DNA of 64,000 nt from Hyperoodon ampullatus. Its lineage: Eukaryota; Chordata; Mammalia; Artiodactyla; Ziphiidae. Below the pieces are notes generated by a model. That model saw only the letters and a program-made list of their open reading frames with translations, was not told the DNA's origin and made no database searches. Positions 52,409 to 64,000 of the stretch are shown in pieces. The translations under genes and the position numbers were made by a program. The stretch lies in the NCBI GenBank assembly GCA_949752795.1, contig CATKHW010000549.1, positions 1,302,001 to 1,366,000 of the forward strand. The letters are read 5' to 3'. How positions within the stretch are numbered: position 1 is the stretch's first letter; every line of letters begins with the position of its first letter.

Positions 52409-53060
52409 TTGGCCAAAAAGGGCCTATGCGTTTTCTCCTGAATATATTCAGGAGAAAACGCATAGGCCCTTTTTGGCCAAGCAAGCAAGCGGGCAATGCA
52501 AATCTGCACTACAAAGAAGTATCACTTCCCACCGGTCAAAAGGGACATCCACAAAATGTGTAAAAATCAGAAAGGCAAGACAGGCCCTGGAGAACAGGGA
52601 GCCTTGTAATGCTGATGGGCGGGATGTAAATTGCCAACTGCCTCTCTGGAGGAGTGCATTGTGTTCCCTAATACAAGTAAAGAACAGAGCTACAGAGCCA
52701 AGGGCACTTCCAGTCTAGGGAATATTCCTTGGGAAAACTGAAAATCAATAAGACAGAGCCACCCCAAAATTTAGGGCTGCACTGCTTACAAGGACCTCAA
52801 CTTGGGTACACCTTAAATATCCCAGGAAATATAAAAATGGTTCAAAAAATTGTGGTACTTACGTACGATGGAATATCCCTCAGCCATGAAATCAATGTCA
52901 TAAGACCAGCAGCAGCAAAATGGGTGGATTCAGGTACGATGATTCTAAGTGAAATAAGTCACAGAGAAAAAGAAACTTATCATAAGATATCACTTATGAA
53001 GATCCTGTAAACATGGCTACACTTGAACTGAGTTAGGAAAGAGAACAGTGTCTCACATTT
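52054..53060 (+). repeat. Copied block of about 1 kb, copy 1
   Basis: Nearly identical to 53,793-54,799; I noticed only two or three differences, including one C/A at 52,137/53,876 and one T/C at about 52,771/54,510. The flanks of the two blocks differ much more. It carries the paired-variant palindrome, GAAAGGTAAG, GGGCATATATCAC, AAAATCAGAAAGGC and CAGCAGCAGC. Confidence 0.9.
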
Positions 53061-54147
53061 AGGAAACACTCTGATGCCTGCTTAAAGGGGAAGGAGAGGT
53101 GGGGTGATGCATACAACCAGAGTTTGATATAAGCACAGGTACTGTTCCAAAAACCAACTATGGAATAGACAAGACCTACACCTTCCTCAGTGAAAGGGAC
53201 TCAAAACCCCATATTTCCCGCAGAGGAATATATCTGACTAGTAAGAATCTTAAAACCTATGTATTGATATGTCTCCGTAAGGGAATCAAGTGTGTCTAGA
53301 CTGGCATAAACATGGCAGCGAGAATCAGCTCAAACACACTATAAAAAGGAATTTCAAAAACAAAACAAAAAAACTGGGAAATTCTTTACAATACGTTCAG
53401 GGTCTCTGATGAAACCTGGAATGACCCTATCTACAACGACAGCTGGATGTGGCATAAGGCTGGACACTTGGGACTGACAGGATTGGTGAGATTGGGTGAG
53501 CAAATGCAGACCCTTTAAAGCAATAATGCATGGCACCCATTCCATGGGTCCCAACTCTCCAGGTTGAAGGGAATATTACTACAGCTATAACATGTACGGG
53601 AAACCTAGAGAACGGACACACTGTGAATACGAAACGTTTCTAAAACTCAAGGAATAGTCCCTCTCCTGGTGCTCCGGTTTGACTTTACACCTGCTTTACT
53701 ATCATCCTCCCAACTTCGAGAGACAGCCCCTTTAACCTCCTGGTTCGCACAGGTTGCCAATTTGGCAGAGGATGAAAGGTAAGAGGGAGAACCAATGAGA
53801 GAGTAGCTGTCAGGCATTTGAACGGGCATATATCACTGTAATTTCCCAGCAGGAAGAAGAATTAACCAAAGTCTCAGCAACCCACCGGGAACCAGCATAG
53901 GTCCTGAACCAAAATTTCGGACTTGCGGTCAGCTCACCAAAAACGAGTTGAAAAATGGAGCTCAGGGGCACAGCAATTCACAAACTGGCCGAGTAATAAA
54001 GGACAACTATCGTCCAAAAATCTGTTGAGGGAAGGCAACGAGGCGGACTTGAAAGCGAGGCAGAATAGCAGGAAACAGATTTCAAGATGTACGTTGGAAT
54101 CGCCTTTCAAGCACAGGAAGAGGGGCACAACTTCGACAATGATGAAC
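52409..54147 (+). repeat. Satellite unit U24 (paired-variant palindrome)
   Basis: 1,739 bp. The palindrome (52,409-52,480) differs from the common form in both arms: GGGCCTATG on the left and CATAGGCCC on the right. It therefore remains perfect over 72 bp. Confidence 0.96.
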
Positions 54148-54799
54148 TTGGCCAAAAAGGGCCTATGCGTTTTCTCCTGAATATATTCAGGAGAAAACGC
54201 ATAGGCCCTTTTTGGCCAAGCAAGCAAGCGGGCAATGCAAATCTGCACTACAAAGAAGTATCACTTCCCACCGGTCAAAAGGGACATCCACAAAATGTGT
54301 AAAAATCAGAAAGGCAAGACAGGCCCTGGAGAACAGGGAGCCTTGTAATGCTGATGGGCGGGATGTAAATTGCCAACTGCCTCTCTGGAGGAGTGCATTG
54401 TGTTCCCTAATACAAGTAAAGAACAGAGCTACAGAGCCAAGGGCACTTCCAGTCTAGGGAATATTCCTTGGGAAAACTGAAAATCAATAAGACAGAGCCA
54501 CCCCAAAATTCAGGGCTGCACTGCTTACAAGGACCTCAACTTGGGTACACCTTAAATATCCCAGGAAATATAAAAATGGTTCAAAAAATTGTGGTACTTA
54601 CGTACGATGGAATATCCCTCAGCCATGAAATCAATGTCATAAGACCAGCAGCAGCAAAATGGGTGGATTCAGGTACGATGATTCTAAGTGAAATAAGTCA
54701 CAGAGAAAAAGAAACTTATCATAAGATATCACTTATGAAGATCCTGTAAACATGGCTACACTTGAACTGAGTTAGGAAAGAGAACAGTGTCTCACATTT
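53793..54799 (+). repeat. Copied block of about 1 kb, copy 2
   Basis: Second copy, one period (1,739 bp) after the first. After 54,799 the sequence returns to the general type (GAAAACACTCTTATG against GGAAACACTCTGATG in U24), which looks like the end of a conversion tract or an exchange point. Confidence 0.9.
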
Positions 54800-55885
54800 A
54801 GAAAACACTCTTATGACTGCTTAAGGGGGAAGGAGAGGTGGGGTGATGCATAAAACCAGAGTTTGATATAAGCACAGGTACCGTTCCAAAAACAAACTAT
54901 GGAATAGACAAGACCTACACCTTCCTCAGTGAAAGGGACTCAAAACCCCATATTTCCCGCAGAGGAATATATCTGACTAGTAAGAATCTTAAAACCTATG
55001 TATTGATATGTCTCCATAAGGGAATCAAGTGTGTCTAGACTGGCATAAACATGTCAGCGACAATCAGCTCAAACCCACTATAAAAAGGAATTTCAAAAAC
55101 AAAACAAAAAAACTGGGAAATTCTTTACAATTCCTTCAGGGTCTCTGATGAAACCTGGAATGACCCTATCTACAATGACAGCTGGATGTGGCATAAGGCT
55201 GGACACTTGGGACTGAGAGGATTGGTGAGATTGGGTGAGCAACTGCAGACCCTTTAAAGCAATAATGCATGACACCCATTCCATGGGTCCCAACTTTCCA
55301 GGTTGAAGGGAATATTACTACAGTTATAACATGTACAGGAAACCTAGAGAACGGACACACTGTGAATACGAAAAGTTTCTAAAACTCAACGAATAGTCCC
55401 TCTCCTGGTGCTCCGGTTTGGCTTTCCATCTGCTTTACTATCAACCTCCCAACTTGGAGAGACAGCCCCTTTAACCTCCTGGTTCGCACAGGTTGCCAAT
55501 TTGGCAGAGGATGAAAGGGAAGAGGGAGAACCAATGAGAGAGTAGCTGTTAGGCATTTGACGGGCATATATCACTGTAATTTCCCGGCAGGAAGAAGAGT
55601 TAACCAAAGTCTCATCCACCCACCGGGAACCAGTATAGGCCCTGAACCAAAATTTTGGACTTGCGGTCAGCTCACCAAAAACGAGTTGAAAAATGGAGCT
55701 CAGGGGCACAACAATTCACAAACTGACCGAGTAATAAAGGACAACTATCGTCCAAAAATCTGTTGAGGGAAGGCAACGAGGCGGACTTGAAAGCGAGGCA
55801 GAATAGCAGGAAACAGATTTCAAGAGGTACGTTGGAATCGCCTTTAAAGCACAGGAAGAGGGGCCAAACTTCGACAATGATGCAC
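54148..55885 (+). repeat. Satellite unit U25 (paired-variant palindrome)
   Basis: 1,738 bp. The palindrome (54,148-54,219) is identical to that of U24, including both changed arms. The 3' half after 54,799 is ordinary. Confidence 0.96.
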
Positions 55886-57623
55886 TTCGCCAAAAAGGGC
55901 GTATGCGTTTTCTCCTGAATATATTCAGGAGAAAACGCATACGCCCTTTTTGGTCAAGCAAGCAAGCGGGCAATGCAAATCTGCACTACAAAGAAATATC
56001 ACTTTCCACCGGTCAAAAGGGACATCCACAAAATGTGTAAAAACCAGAAAGGCAAGACAGGCCCTGGAGAACAGGGAGCCTTGCTATTCTGATGGGCGGG
56101 ATGTAAATTGCCAACTGCCTCTCTGGAGGAGTGCATTGTGTTCCCTAAAACAAGTAAACAACAGAGCTACAGAGCCAAGGGCACTTCCAGTCTAGGGAAT
56201 ATACCTTGGGAAAACTGAAAATCAATAAGACAGAGCCACCCCAAAATTTAGGGCTGCACTGCTTACAAGGACCTCAACTTGGGTACACCTTAAATATCCC
56301 AGGAAATATAACAATGGTTCAAAATTTGTGGTACTTACGTACGATGGAATATCCCTCAGCCATAAAATCAATGTAATAAGACCAGTAGCAGCAAAATGGG
56401 TGGATTCAGGTACGATGATTCTAAGTGAAATAAGTCACAGAGAGAAAGAAACTTATCATAAGATATCACTTATGAAGATCCTGTAAACATGGCTACACTT
56501 GAACTGCGTTAGGAAAGAGAACAGTGTCTCACATTTAGAAAACACTCTTATGCCTGCTTAAGGGGGAAGGAGAGGTGGGGTGATGTATAAAACCAGAGTT
56601 TGATATAAGCACAGGTACCGTTCCAAAAACCAACTATGGAATAGACAAGACATACACCTTCCTCAGTGAAAGGGATTCAAAACCCCATATTTCCCACAGA
56701 GTAATATATTTGACTAGTAATAATCTTAAAACCTATGGATTGATATGTCTCCGTAAGGGAATCAAGTGTGTCTAGACTGGCATAAACATGGCAGCTAGAA
56801 TCAGATCAAACCCACTCTAAAAAGGAATTTCAAAAACAAAACAAAAAAACTGGGAAATTCTTTACAATTCCTTCAGGGTCTCTGATGAAACCTGGAATGA
56901 CCCTATCTACAACGACAGCTGGATGTGGCATAAGGCTGGACACTTGGGACTGAGACGATTGGTGAGATTGGGTGAGCAAATGCAGACCCTATAAAGCAAT
57001 AATGCATGGCACCCATTCCATGGGTCCCAAATCTCAAGGTTGAAGGGAATAGTACTACAGTTATAACTTGTACGGGAAACCTAGAGAACGGACACACTGT
57101 GAATACGAAATGTTTCTAAAACTCAATGAATAGTCCCTCTCCCGGTGCTCCGGTTTGACTTTCCATCCGCTTTACTATCAACCTCCCATCTTGGAGAGAC
57201 AGCCCCTTTAACCTCCTGGTTCGCACAGGTTGCCAATTTGGCAGAGGATGAAAGGGAAGAGGGAGAACCAATGAGAGCGTAGCTGTTAGGCATTTGGACG
57301 GGCACACATCACTCTAATTTCCCGGCAGGAAGAAGAATTAACCAAAGTCTCAGCCACCCATCGGGAACCAGCATAGGTCCTGAACCAAAATTTTGGACTT
57401 GCGGTCAGCTCACCAAAAACGAGTTGAAATATGGAGCTCAGGGACACAGCAATTCACAAACTGGCCGAGTAATAAAGGACAACTATCGTCCAAAAATCTG
57501 TTGAGGAAAGGCAACGAGGCGGACTTGAAAGCGATGCAGAATAGCAGGAAACAGATTTCAAGAGGTACGTTGGAATCGCCTTTAAAGCACAGGAAGAGGG
57601 GCACAACTTCGACAATGATGCAC
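55886..57623 (+). repeat. Satellite unit U26
   Basis: 1,738 bp. The palindrome (55,886-55,957) has two mismatches near the outer ends (left TTCGCC, right GGTCAA). A one-base loss at AAAATTTGTGG (about 56,324) breaks the usually open last ORF2 frame. Confidence 0.96.
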
Positions 57624-59363
57624 TTGGCCAAAAACGGTGTACGCGTTTTCTCCTGAATATATTCAGGAGAAGACGCATACGCCCTTTTTGGCCAAGCAAG
57701 CAAGCTGGCAATGCAAATCTGCACTACAAAGAAGTATCACTTCCCACCGGTCAAAAGGGACATCCACAAAATGTGTAAAAACCAGAAAGGCAAGACAGGC
57801 CCTGGAGAACAGGGAGCCTTGTTATGCTGATGGGCGGGATGTAAATTGTCAACTGCCTCTCTGGAGGAGTGCATTGTGTTCCCTAAAACAAGTAAACAAC
57901 AGAGCTACAGAGCCAAGGGCACTTCCAGTCTAGGGAATATTCCTTGGGAAAACTGAAAATCAATAAGACAGAGCCACCCCAAAATTTAGGGCTGCACTTC
58001 TTACAAGGACCTCAACTTGGGGACACCTTAAATATCCCAGGAAATATAAAAATGGTTCAAAAAATTGTGGTACTTATGTACGATGGAATATCCCTCAGCC
58101 ATGAAATCAATGTCATAAGACCAGTAGCAGCAAAAATGTGTGGATTCAGGTACGATGATTCTAAGTGAACTAAGTTACACAGAAAAAGAAACTTATCATA
58201 AGATATCACTTATGAAGATCCTGTAAACATGGCTACACTTGAACTGAGTTAGGAAAGAGGAGTGTGTCTCACATTTAGAAAACACTCTTATGCCTGCTTA
58301 AAGGGGAAGGAGAGGTGGGGTGATGCATAAAACCAGAGTTTGATATAAGCACAGGTACCGTTCCAAAAACCAACTATGGAATAGACAAGACCTACACCTT
58401 CCTCAGTGATAGGGACTCAAAATCCCATATTTCCCGCAGAGGAATATTTCTGACTAGTAAGAATCTTAAAACCTATGTATTGATATGTCTCTGTAAGGGA
58501 ATCAAGAGTGTCTAGACTGGCATAAACACGGCATCGAGAATCAGCTCAAACCCACTATAAAAAGGAATTTCAAAAACAAAACAAAAAAATTGGGATATTC
58601 TTTACAATTCCTTCAGGGTCTCTGATGAAACCTGGAATGACGCTATCTACAACGACAGCTGGATGTGGCATAAGGAGGGACACTTGGGACTGAGAGGATT
58701 GGTGAGATTGGGTGAGCAAATGCAGACCCTTTAAATCACAAATGCCCGGCACCCATTCCATGGGTCCCAACTCTCCAGGTTGAAGGGAATATTACTACAG
58801 CTATAACATGTACGGGAAACCTAGAGAACAGACACACTGTGAATACGAAAGGTTTCTAAAACTCAACGAGTAGTCCCTCTCCTGGTGCCCCGGTTTGACT
58901 TTCCATCTGCTTTACTATCAATCTCCCAACTTGGAGAGACAGCCCCTTTTACCTCCTGGTTCACACAGGTTTCCAATTTGGCAGAGGATGAAAGGGAAGA
59001 GGGAGAACCAATGAGAGAGTAGCTGTTAGGCATTTGGACCGGCACATATCACTCTAACTTCCAGGCAGGAAGAAGAATTAACCAAAGTCTCAGCCCCCCA
59101 CCGGGAACCAGTATAGGTCCTGAACCAAAATTTTGGACTTGCGGTCAGCTCACCAAAAACGAGTTGAAAAATGGAGCTCAGGGGCACAGCAATTCACAAA
59201 CTGGCCGAGTAATAAAGGACAGGTATCGTCCAAAAATCTGTTGAGGGAAGGCAACGAGGCGGACTTGAAAGCGAGGCAGAATAGCAGGAAACAAATTTCA
59301 AGAGGTACGTTGGAATCGCCTTTAAAGCACAGGAAGTGGGGCCCAACTTCGACAATGATGCAC
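57624..59363 (+). repeat. Satellite unit U27
   Basis: 1,740 bp. The palindrome (57,624-57,695) has four mismatches (left AACGGTGTACGCG, right GAAGACG). An extra A at about 58,136 (GCAAAAATGTGTGG) shifts the last ORF2 frame. Confidence 0.96.
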
Positions 59364-61102
59364 TTGGCCAAAAAGGGCGTATGCGTTTTCTCCTGAATAT
59401 ATTCAGGAGAAAACGCATACGCCCTTTTTGGTCAAGCAAGCAAGCGGGCAATGCAAATCTGCACTACAAAGAAATATCACTTCCCACCTGTCAAAAGGGA
59501 TATCCACAAAATGTGTAAAAACCAGAAAGGCAAGACAGGCCCTGGAGAACAGGGAGCCTTGCTATGCTGTTGGGCGGGATGTAAATTGCCAACTGCCTCT
59601 CTGGAGGAGTGCATTGTGTTCCCTAAAACAAGTAAAGAACAGAGCTACAGAGCCAAGGGCACTTCCAGTCTAGGGAATATATCTTGGGAAAACTGAAAAT
59701 CAATAAGACAGAACCACCCCAAAATTTAGGGCTGCACTGCTTACAAGGACCTCTACTTGGGTACACCTTAAATATCCCAGGTAATATAACAATGTTTCAA
59801 AAAATTGTGGTACTAACGTACGATGGAATATCCCTCAGCCATGAAATCAATGTCATAAGACCAGTAGCAGCAAAATGGGTGGATTCAGGTACGATGATTC
59901 TAAGTGAAATAAGTCACAGAGAAAAAGAAACTTATCATAAGATATCACTTAAGAAGATCCTGTAAACATGGCTACACTTCAACTGAGTTAGGAAAGAGAA
60001 CAGTGTCTCACATTTAGGAAACACTCTTATGCCTGCTTAAGGGGGAAGGAGAGGTGGGGTGATGCATAAAACCATAGTTTGATATAAGCACAGGTACCGT
60101 TCCAAAAACCAACTATGGAATAGACAAGACCTACACCTTCCTCAGTGAAAGGGACTCAACACCCCATATTTCCCGCCGAGGAATATATCTGACTAGTAAG
60201 AATCCTAAAACCTATGGATTGATATGCCTCCGTAAGGGAATCAAGTGTGTCTAGACTGGCATAAACATGGCAGCGAGAATCAGCTCAAACCCACTATAAA
60301 AAGGAATTTCAAAAACAAAAGAAAAAAACTGGGAAATTCTTTACAATTCCTTCAGGGTCTCTGATGAAACCTGGAATGACCCTATCTACAATGACAGCTG
60401 GATGTGGCATAAGACTGGACACTTGGGACTGAGAGGATTGGTGAGATTGGGTGAGCAAATGCAGACCCTTTAAATCAATAATGCATGGCACCCATTCCAT
60501 GGGTCCCAACTCTCCAGGTTGAAGGGAATATTACTACAGTTATAACATATACAAGAAACCTAGAGAACGGACACACTGTGAATACGAAAGGTTTCTAAAA
60601 CTCAACGAATAGTCCCTCTCCTGGTCCTCGGATTTGACTGTCCATCTGCTTTACTATCAATCTCCCAACTTGGAGAGACAGCCCGTTTAACCTCCTGGTC
60701 CGCACAGGTTTCCAATTTGGCAGAGGATGAAAGGGAAGAGGGAGAACCAATGAGAGAGTAGCTGTTAGGCATTTGGTCCGGCACATATCACTGTAATTTC
60801 CCAGGAGGAAGAAGAATTAACCAAAGTCTCAGCCACCCACCGAGAACCAGCATAGATCCTAAACCAAAATTTTGGACTTGCGGTCAGCTCACCCAAAAGG
60901 AGTTGAAAAATGGAGCTCAGGGGCACAGCAATTCACAAACTGGCTGAGTAATAAAGGAAAACTATCGTCGAAAATTCTGTTGAGGGAAGGCAACGAGGCG
61001 GACTTGAAAGCGAGGCAGAATAGCAGGAAACAGATTTCAAGAGGTACGTTGGAATCGCCTTTAAAGCACAGGAAGAGGGGCACAACTTCGACAATGATGC
61101 AC
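59364..61102 (+). repeat. Satellite unit U28
   Basis: 1,739 bp. The palindrome (59,364-59,435) has one mismatch, right GGTCAA, shared with U26 but not U27. The stop-preceding ATG is AAG here (CTTAAGAAGATCC). Confidence 0.96.
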
Positions 61103-62840
61103 TTGGCCAGAAAGGTCATATGCGTTTTCTCCTGAATATATTCAGGAGAAAACACATAGGCCCTTTTTGGCCAAGCAAGAAAGCGGGCAATGCAAATCTG
61201 AACTACAAAGAAGTATCACTTCCCACCGGTCAAAAGGGACATCCACAAAATGTGTAAAAACCAGAAAGGCAAGATAGGCCCTGGAGAACAGGGAGCCTTG
61301 TTATGCTGATGGGCGGGATGTAAATTGCCAACTGCCTCTCTGGAGGAGTGCATTGTGTTCCCTAAAACAAGTAAAGAACAGAGCTACAGAGCCAAGGGCA
61401 CTTCCAGTCTAGGGAATATACCCTGGGAAAATTGAAAATCAATAAGACAGAGCCACCCCAAAATTTAGGGCTGCACTGCTTACAAGGACCTCAACTTGGG
61501 TACAGCTTAAATATCCCAGGAAATATAAAAATGGTTCAAAAAATTGTGGTACTTACGTACGATGGAATATCCCTCAGCCATGAAATCAATGTCATAAGAC
61601 CAGTAGCAGCAAAATGGGTGGATTCAGGTACGATGATTCTAAGTGAAATAAGTCACAGAGATAAAGAAACTTATCATAAGATATCACTTATGAAGATCCT
61701 GTAAACATGGCGAGACTTGAACTCAGTTAGGAAAGAGAACAGTGTCTCACATTTAGAAAACACTCTTATGCCTGCTTAAGGGGGAAGGAGAGGTGGGGTG
61801 ATGCATAAAACCAGATTTTTATATAAGCACAGGTACCGTTCCAAAAACCAACTATGGAATAGACAAGACCTACACCTTCCTCAGTGAAAGGGAATCAACA
61901 CCCCATATTTCCCGCAGAGGAATATATCTGACTAGTAAGAATCTTAAAACCTATGTATTTATACGTCTCCATAAGGGAATCAAGTGTGTCTAGACTGGCT
62001 TATACATGGCAGCGAGAATAAGCTCAAGCAAACTATAAAAAGGAATTTGAAAAACCAAACAAAAAAACTGGGAAATTCTTTACAATTCCTTCAGGGTCTC
62101 TGAAGAAACCTGGAATGACCCTATCTACAAAGACAGCTGGATGTAGCATAAGGAGGGACACTTGGGACTGAGAGGATTAGTGAGATTGGGTGAGCAAATG
62201 CAGATCCTTTAAAGCAATAATGCATGGCACACATTCCATGGGTCCCAACTCTCCAGGTTGAAGGGTATACTACTACAGTTATAACATGTACGGGAAGCCT
62301 AGAATACGGACACACTGTGAATACGAAAGGTTTCTAAAACTCAACGAATAGTCCCTCTCCTGGTGCTCTGGTTTGACTTTCCATCTGCCTTACTATCAAC
62401 CTCCCAACTTGGAGAGACAGACCCTTTAACCTCCTCGTTCGCACAGGTGGCCAATTTGGCAGAGGATGAAAGGGAAGAGGGAGAACCAATGAGAGAGTAG
62501 CTGTTAGGCATTTGGACGGGCACATATCACTGTAATTTCCCGCAGGAAGAAGAATTAACCAAAGTGTCAGCCACCCACCGGGAATCAGTATAGATCCTGA
62601 ACCAAAATTTTGGACTTGCGGTCAGCTCACCAAAAACGAGTTGATAAATGGAGCTCAGGGTCACAGCAATTCACAAACTGGCCAAGTAATAAAGGACAAC
62701 TATCGTCCAAAAATCTGTTGAGGGATGGCAACGAGGCGGACTTTAAAGCGAGGCAGAATAGCAGGAAACAGATTTCAACAGGTAGGTTGGAATCACCTTT
62801 AAAGCACAGGAAGAGGGGCACAACTTCGACAATGATGCAC
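61103..62840 (+). repeat. Satellite unit U29
   Basis: 1,738 bp. The palindrome (61,103-61,174) has about five mismatches (left CCAGAAAGGTCATATG, right AACACATAGGCCC). The right arm has the same CATAGGCCC as U24/U25, but here the left arm is not matched. Confidence 0.96.
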
Positions 62841-64000
62841 TTGGCCAAAAAGGGCGTATGCGTTTTCTCCTGAATATATTCAGGAGAAAACGCATACGCC
62901 CTTTTTGGCCAAGCAAGCAAGCGGGCAATGCAAATCTGCACTACAAAGAAGTATCACTTCCCACCGGTCAAAAGGGACATCCACAAAATGTGTAAAAACC
63001 AGAAAGGCAGGACAGTCCCTGGAGAACAGGGAGCCTTGTTATGCTGATGGGCGGGATGTAAATTGCCAACTGCCTCTCTGGAGGAGTACATTGTGTTCCC
63101 TAAAACAAGTAAAGAACAGAGCTACAGAGCCAAGGTCACTTCCAGTCTAGGGAATATACCTTGGGAAAACTGAAAATCAATAAGACAGAGCCACCCCAAA
63201 ATTTAGGGCTGCACTGCTTACAAGGACCTCAACTTGGGTACACCTTAAATATCCCAGGAAATAAAAAAATGGTTCAAAAAATTGTGGTACTTACGTACGA
63301 TGGAATATCCCTCAGCCATGAAATCAATGTCATAAGACCAGTGGCAGCAAAATGGGTAGATTCAGGTACGATGATTCTAAGTGAAATAAGTCACACAGAA
63401 AAAGAAACTTATCATAAGATATCACTTATGAAGATCTTGTCAACATGGCTACACTTGAACTGAGTTAGGAAAGAGAACAGTGTCTCACATTTAGAAAACA
63501 CTCTTATGGCTGCTTAAGGGGGAAGGAGAGGGGGGTGATGCATAAAACCACAGTTTGATATAAGCACAGGTACCGTTCCAAACACTAACTATGGAATAGA
63601 AAAGACCTACACCTTCCTCAGTGAAAGGGACTCAAAAGCCTATATTTCCCGCAGAGGAATATATCTGACTAGTAAGAATCTTAAAACCTATGTATTGATA
63701 TGTCTCCGTAAGGGAATCAAGTGTTTCTAGACTGGCATAAACATGGCAGCGAGAATCAGCTCAAACCCACTATAAAAAGGAAATTCAAAAACAAAACAAA
63801 AAATCTGGGAATTTCTTTACAATTCCATCAGGGTCTCTAATGAAACCTGGAATGACCCTATTTACAACGACAGCTGGATGTGGCATAAGGCTGGACATTT
63901 GGGTCTGAGAGGATTGGTGAGATTGGGTGAGAAAATGCAGACCCTTTAAATCACAAATGCCTGGCACACATTCCATGGGACCCAACTCTCCAGGTTGAAG
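62841..64000 (+). repeat. Satellite unit U30, cut by the window end
   Basis: 1,160 bp present. Perfect palindrome with the outer C/G pair (62,841-62,912). The codon before the stop-equivalent position is changed (CTTGTCAAC), so the last ORF2 frame runs on to 63,463. The window ends in the non-L1 segment. Confidence 0.96.

Noticed and set aside
17643..64000. Recurring frames of 81-104 codons repeated every 1.74 kb as a gene family
   Set aside because: They are pieces of a decayed L1 ORF2, their antisense shadows, or frames across the non-L1 segment. Their recurrence reflects tandem copying, and several units break them without any sign of constraint.
14169..64000. CENP-B box in the satellite unit
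   Set aside because: I looked for TTCG-(N4)-A-(N2)-CGGG on both strands. TTCGCACAGG and TTCGACAATG lack the second half, and CCCGGCAGG and CCCGCAGAGG fail in reverse. No centromere claim is made.
1..64000. Endogenous retrovirus or LTR origin for the unit
   Set aside because: No LTR ends, primer-binding site, or gag/pol-like frames were seen. The A-rich tail and the ORF2/3' UTR order fit L1.

Overview
The window is mammalian heterochromatin and contains no functional protein gene. Almost all of it is a tandem satellite with a unit of about 1,738 bp. From 14,169 to 62,841 there are 28 consecutive periods averaging 1,738.3 bp, with individual periods of 1,735-1,740 bp. A further unit near the left end is split by a 12.67-kb array of a short (about 24-bp) minisatellite at 334-12,999.

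Reading one unit shows where it comes from. About 70% of it is the 3' end of a LINE-1 element on the + strand: the last part of ORF2, the ORF2 stop codon in its expected place, the 3' UTR, and an A-rich tail. About 530 bp between that tail and the next L1 segment are of unknown origin. A 72-74 bp near-perfect palindrome interrupts the ORF2-derived sequence and is recognisable in all 30 units that contain that position. The L1 3' UTR is of the type I know from cetartiodactyl and other laurasiatherian genomes. A unit of about 1.74 kb built on L1 matches what I recall of the common cetacean satellite: about 1.74-1.76 kb in most whales, shorter in delphinoids, and reported by Kapitonov, Holmquist and Jurka to be L1-based. 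My best guess is therefore a non-delphinoid whale, inferred from repeat type and unit length and not from a sequence comparison.

Layout: 1-333 is the end of one unit and the start of the interrupted unit (U1). 334-12,999 is the minisatellite, which has its own super-repeats of about 2-3.6 kb. 13,000-14,168 is the rest of U1. 14,169-17,642 holds two older, diverged units (U2, U3) that keep more L1-like bases. 17,643-29,809 holds homogenised units (U4-U10). 29,810-40,237 is a higher-order repeat: three near-identical 3,476-bp dimers (U11-U16). 40,238-43,714 holds two mosaic units (U17, U18). 43,715-64,000 holds further monomers (U19-U30), including a subgroup with a decayed palindrome arm (U21-U23) and a pair sharing a copied block of about 1 kb (U24, U25).

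Nothing here works together as genes. The interest lies in how the array evolves: a conserved palindrome with a paired change in both arms, a minisatellite that replaces 401 bp of one unit and may have grown from that segment, and clear footprints of unequal exchange and gene conversion. Open frames in the window are frame fragments of decayed L1 ORF2 or accidental frames in a repeat whose length is a multiple of three.
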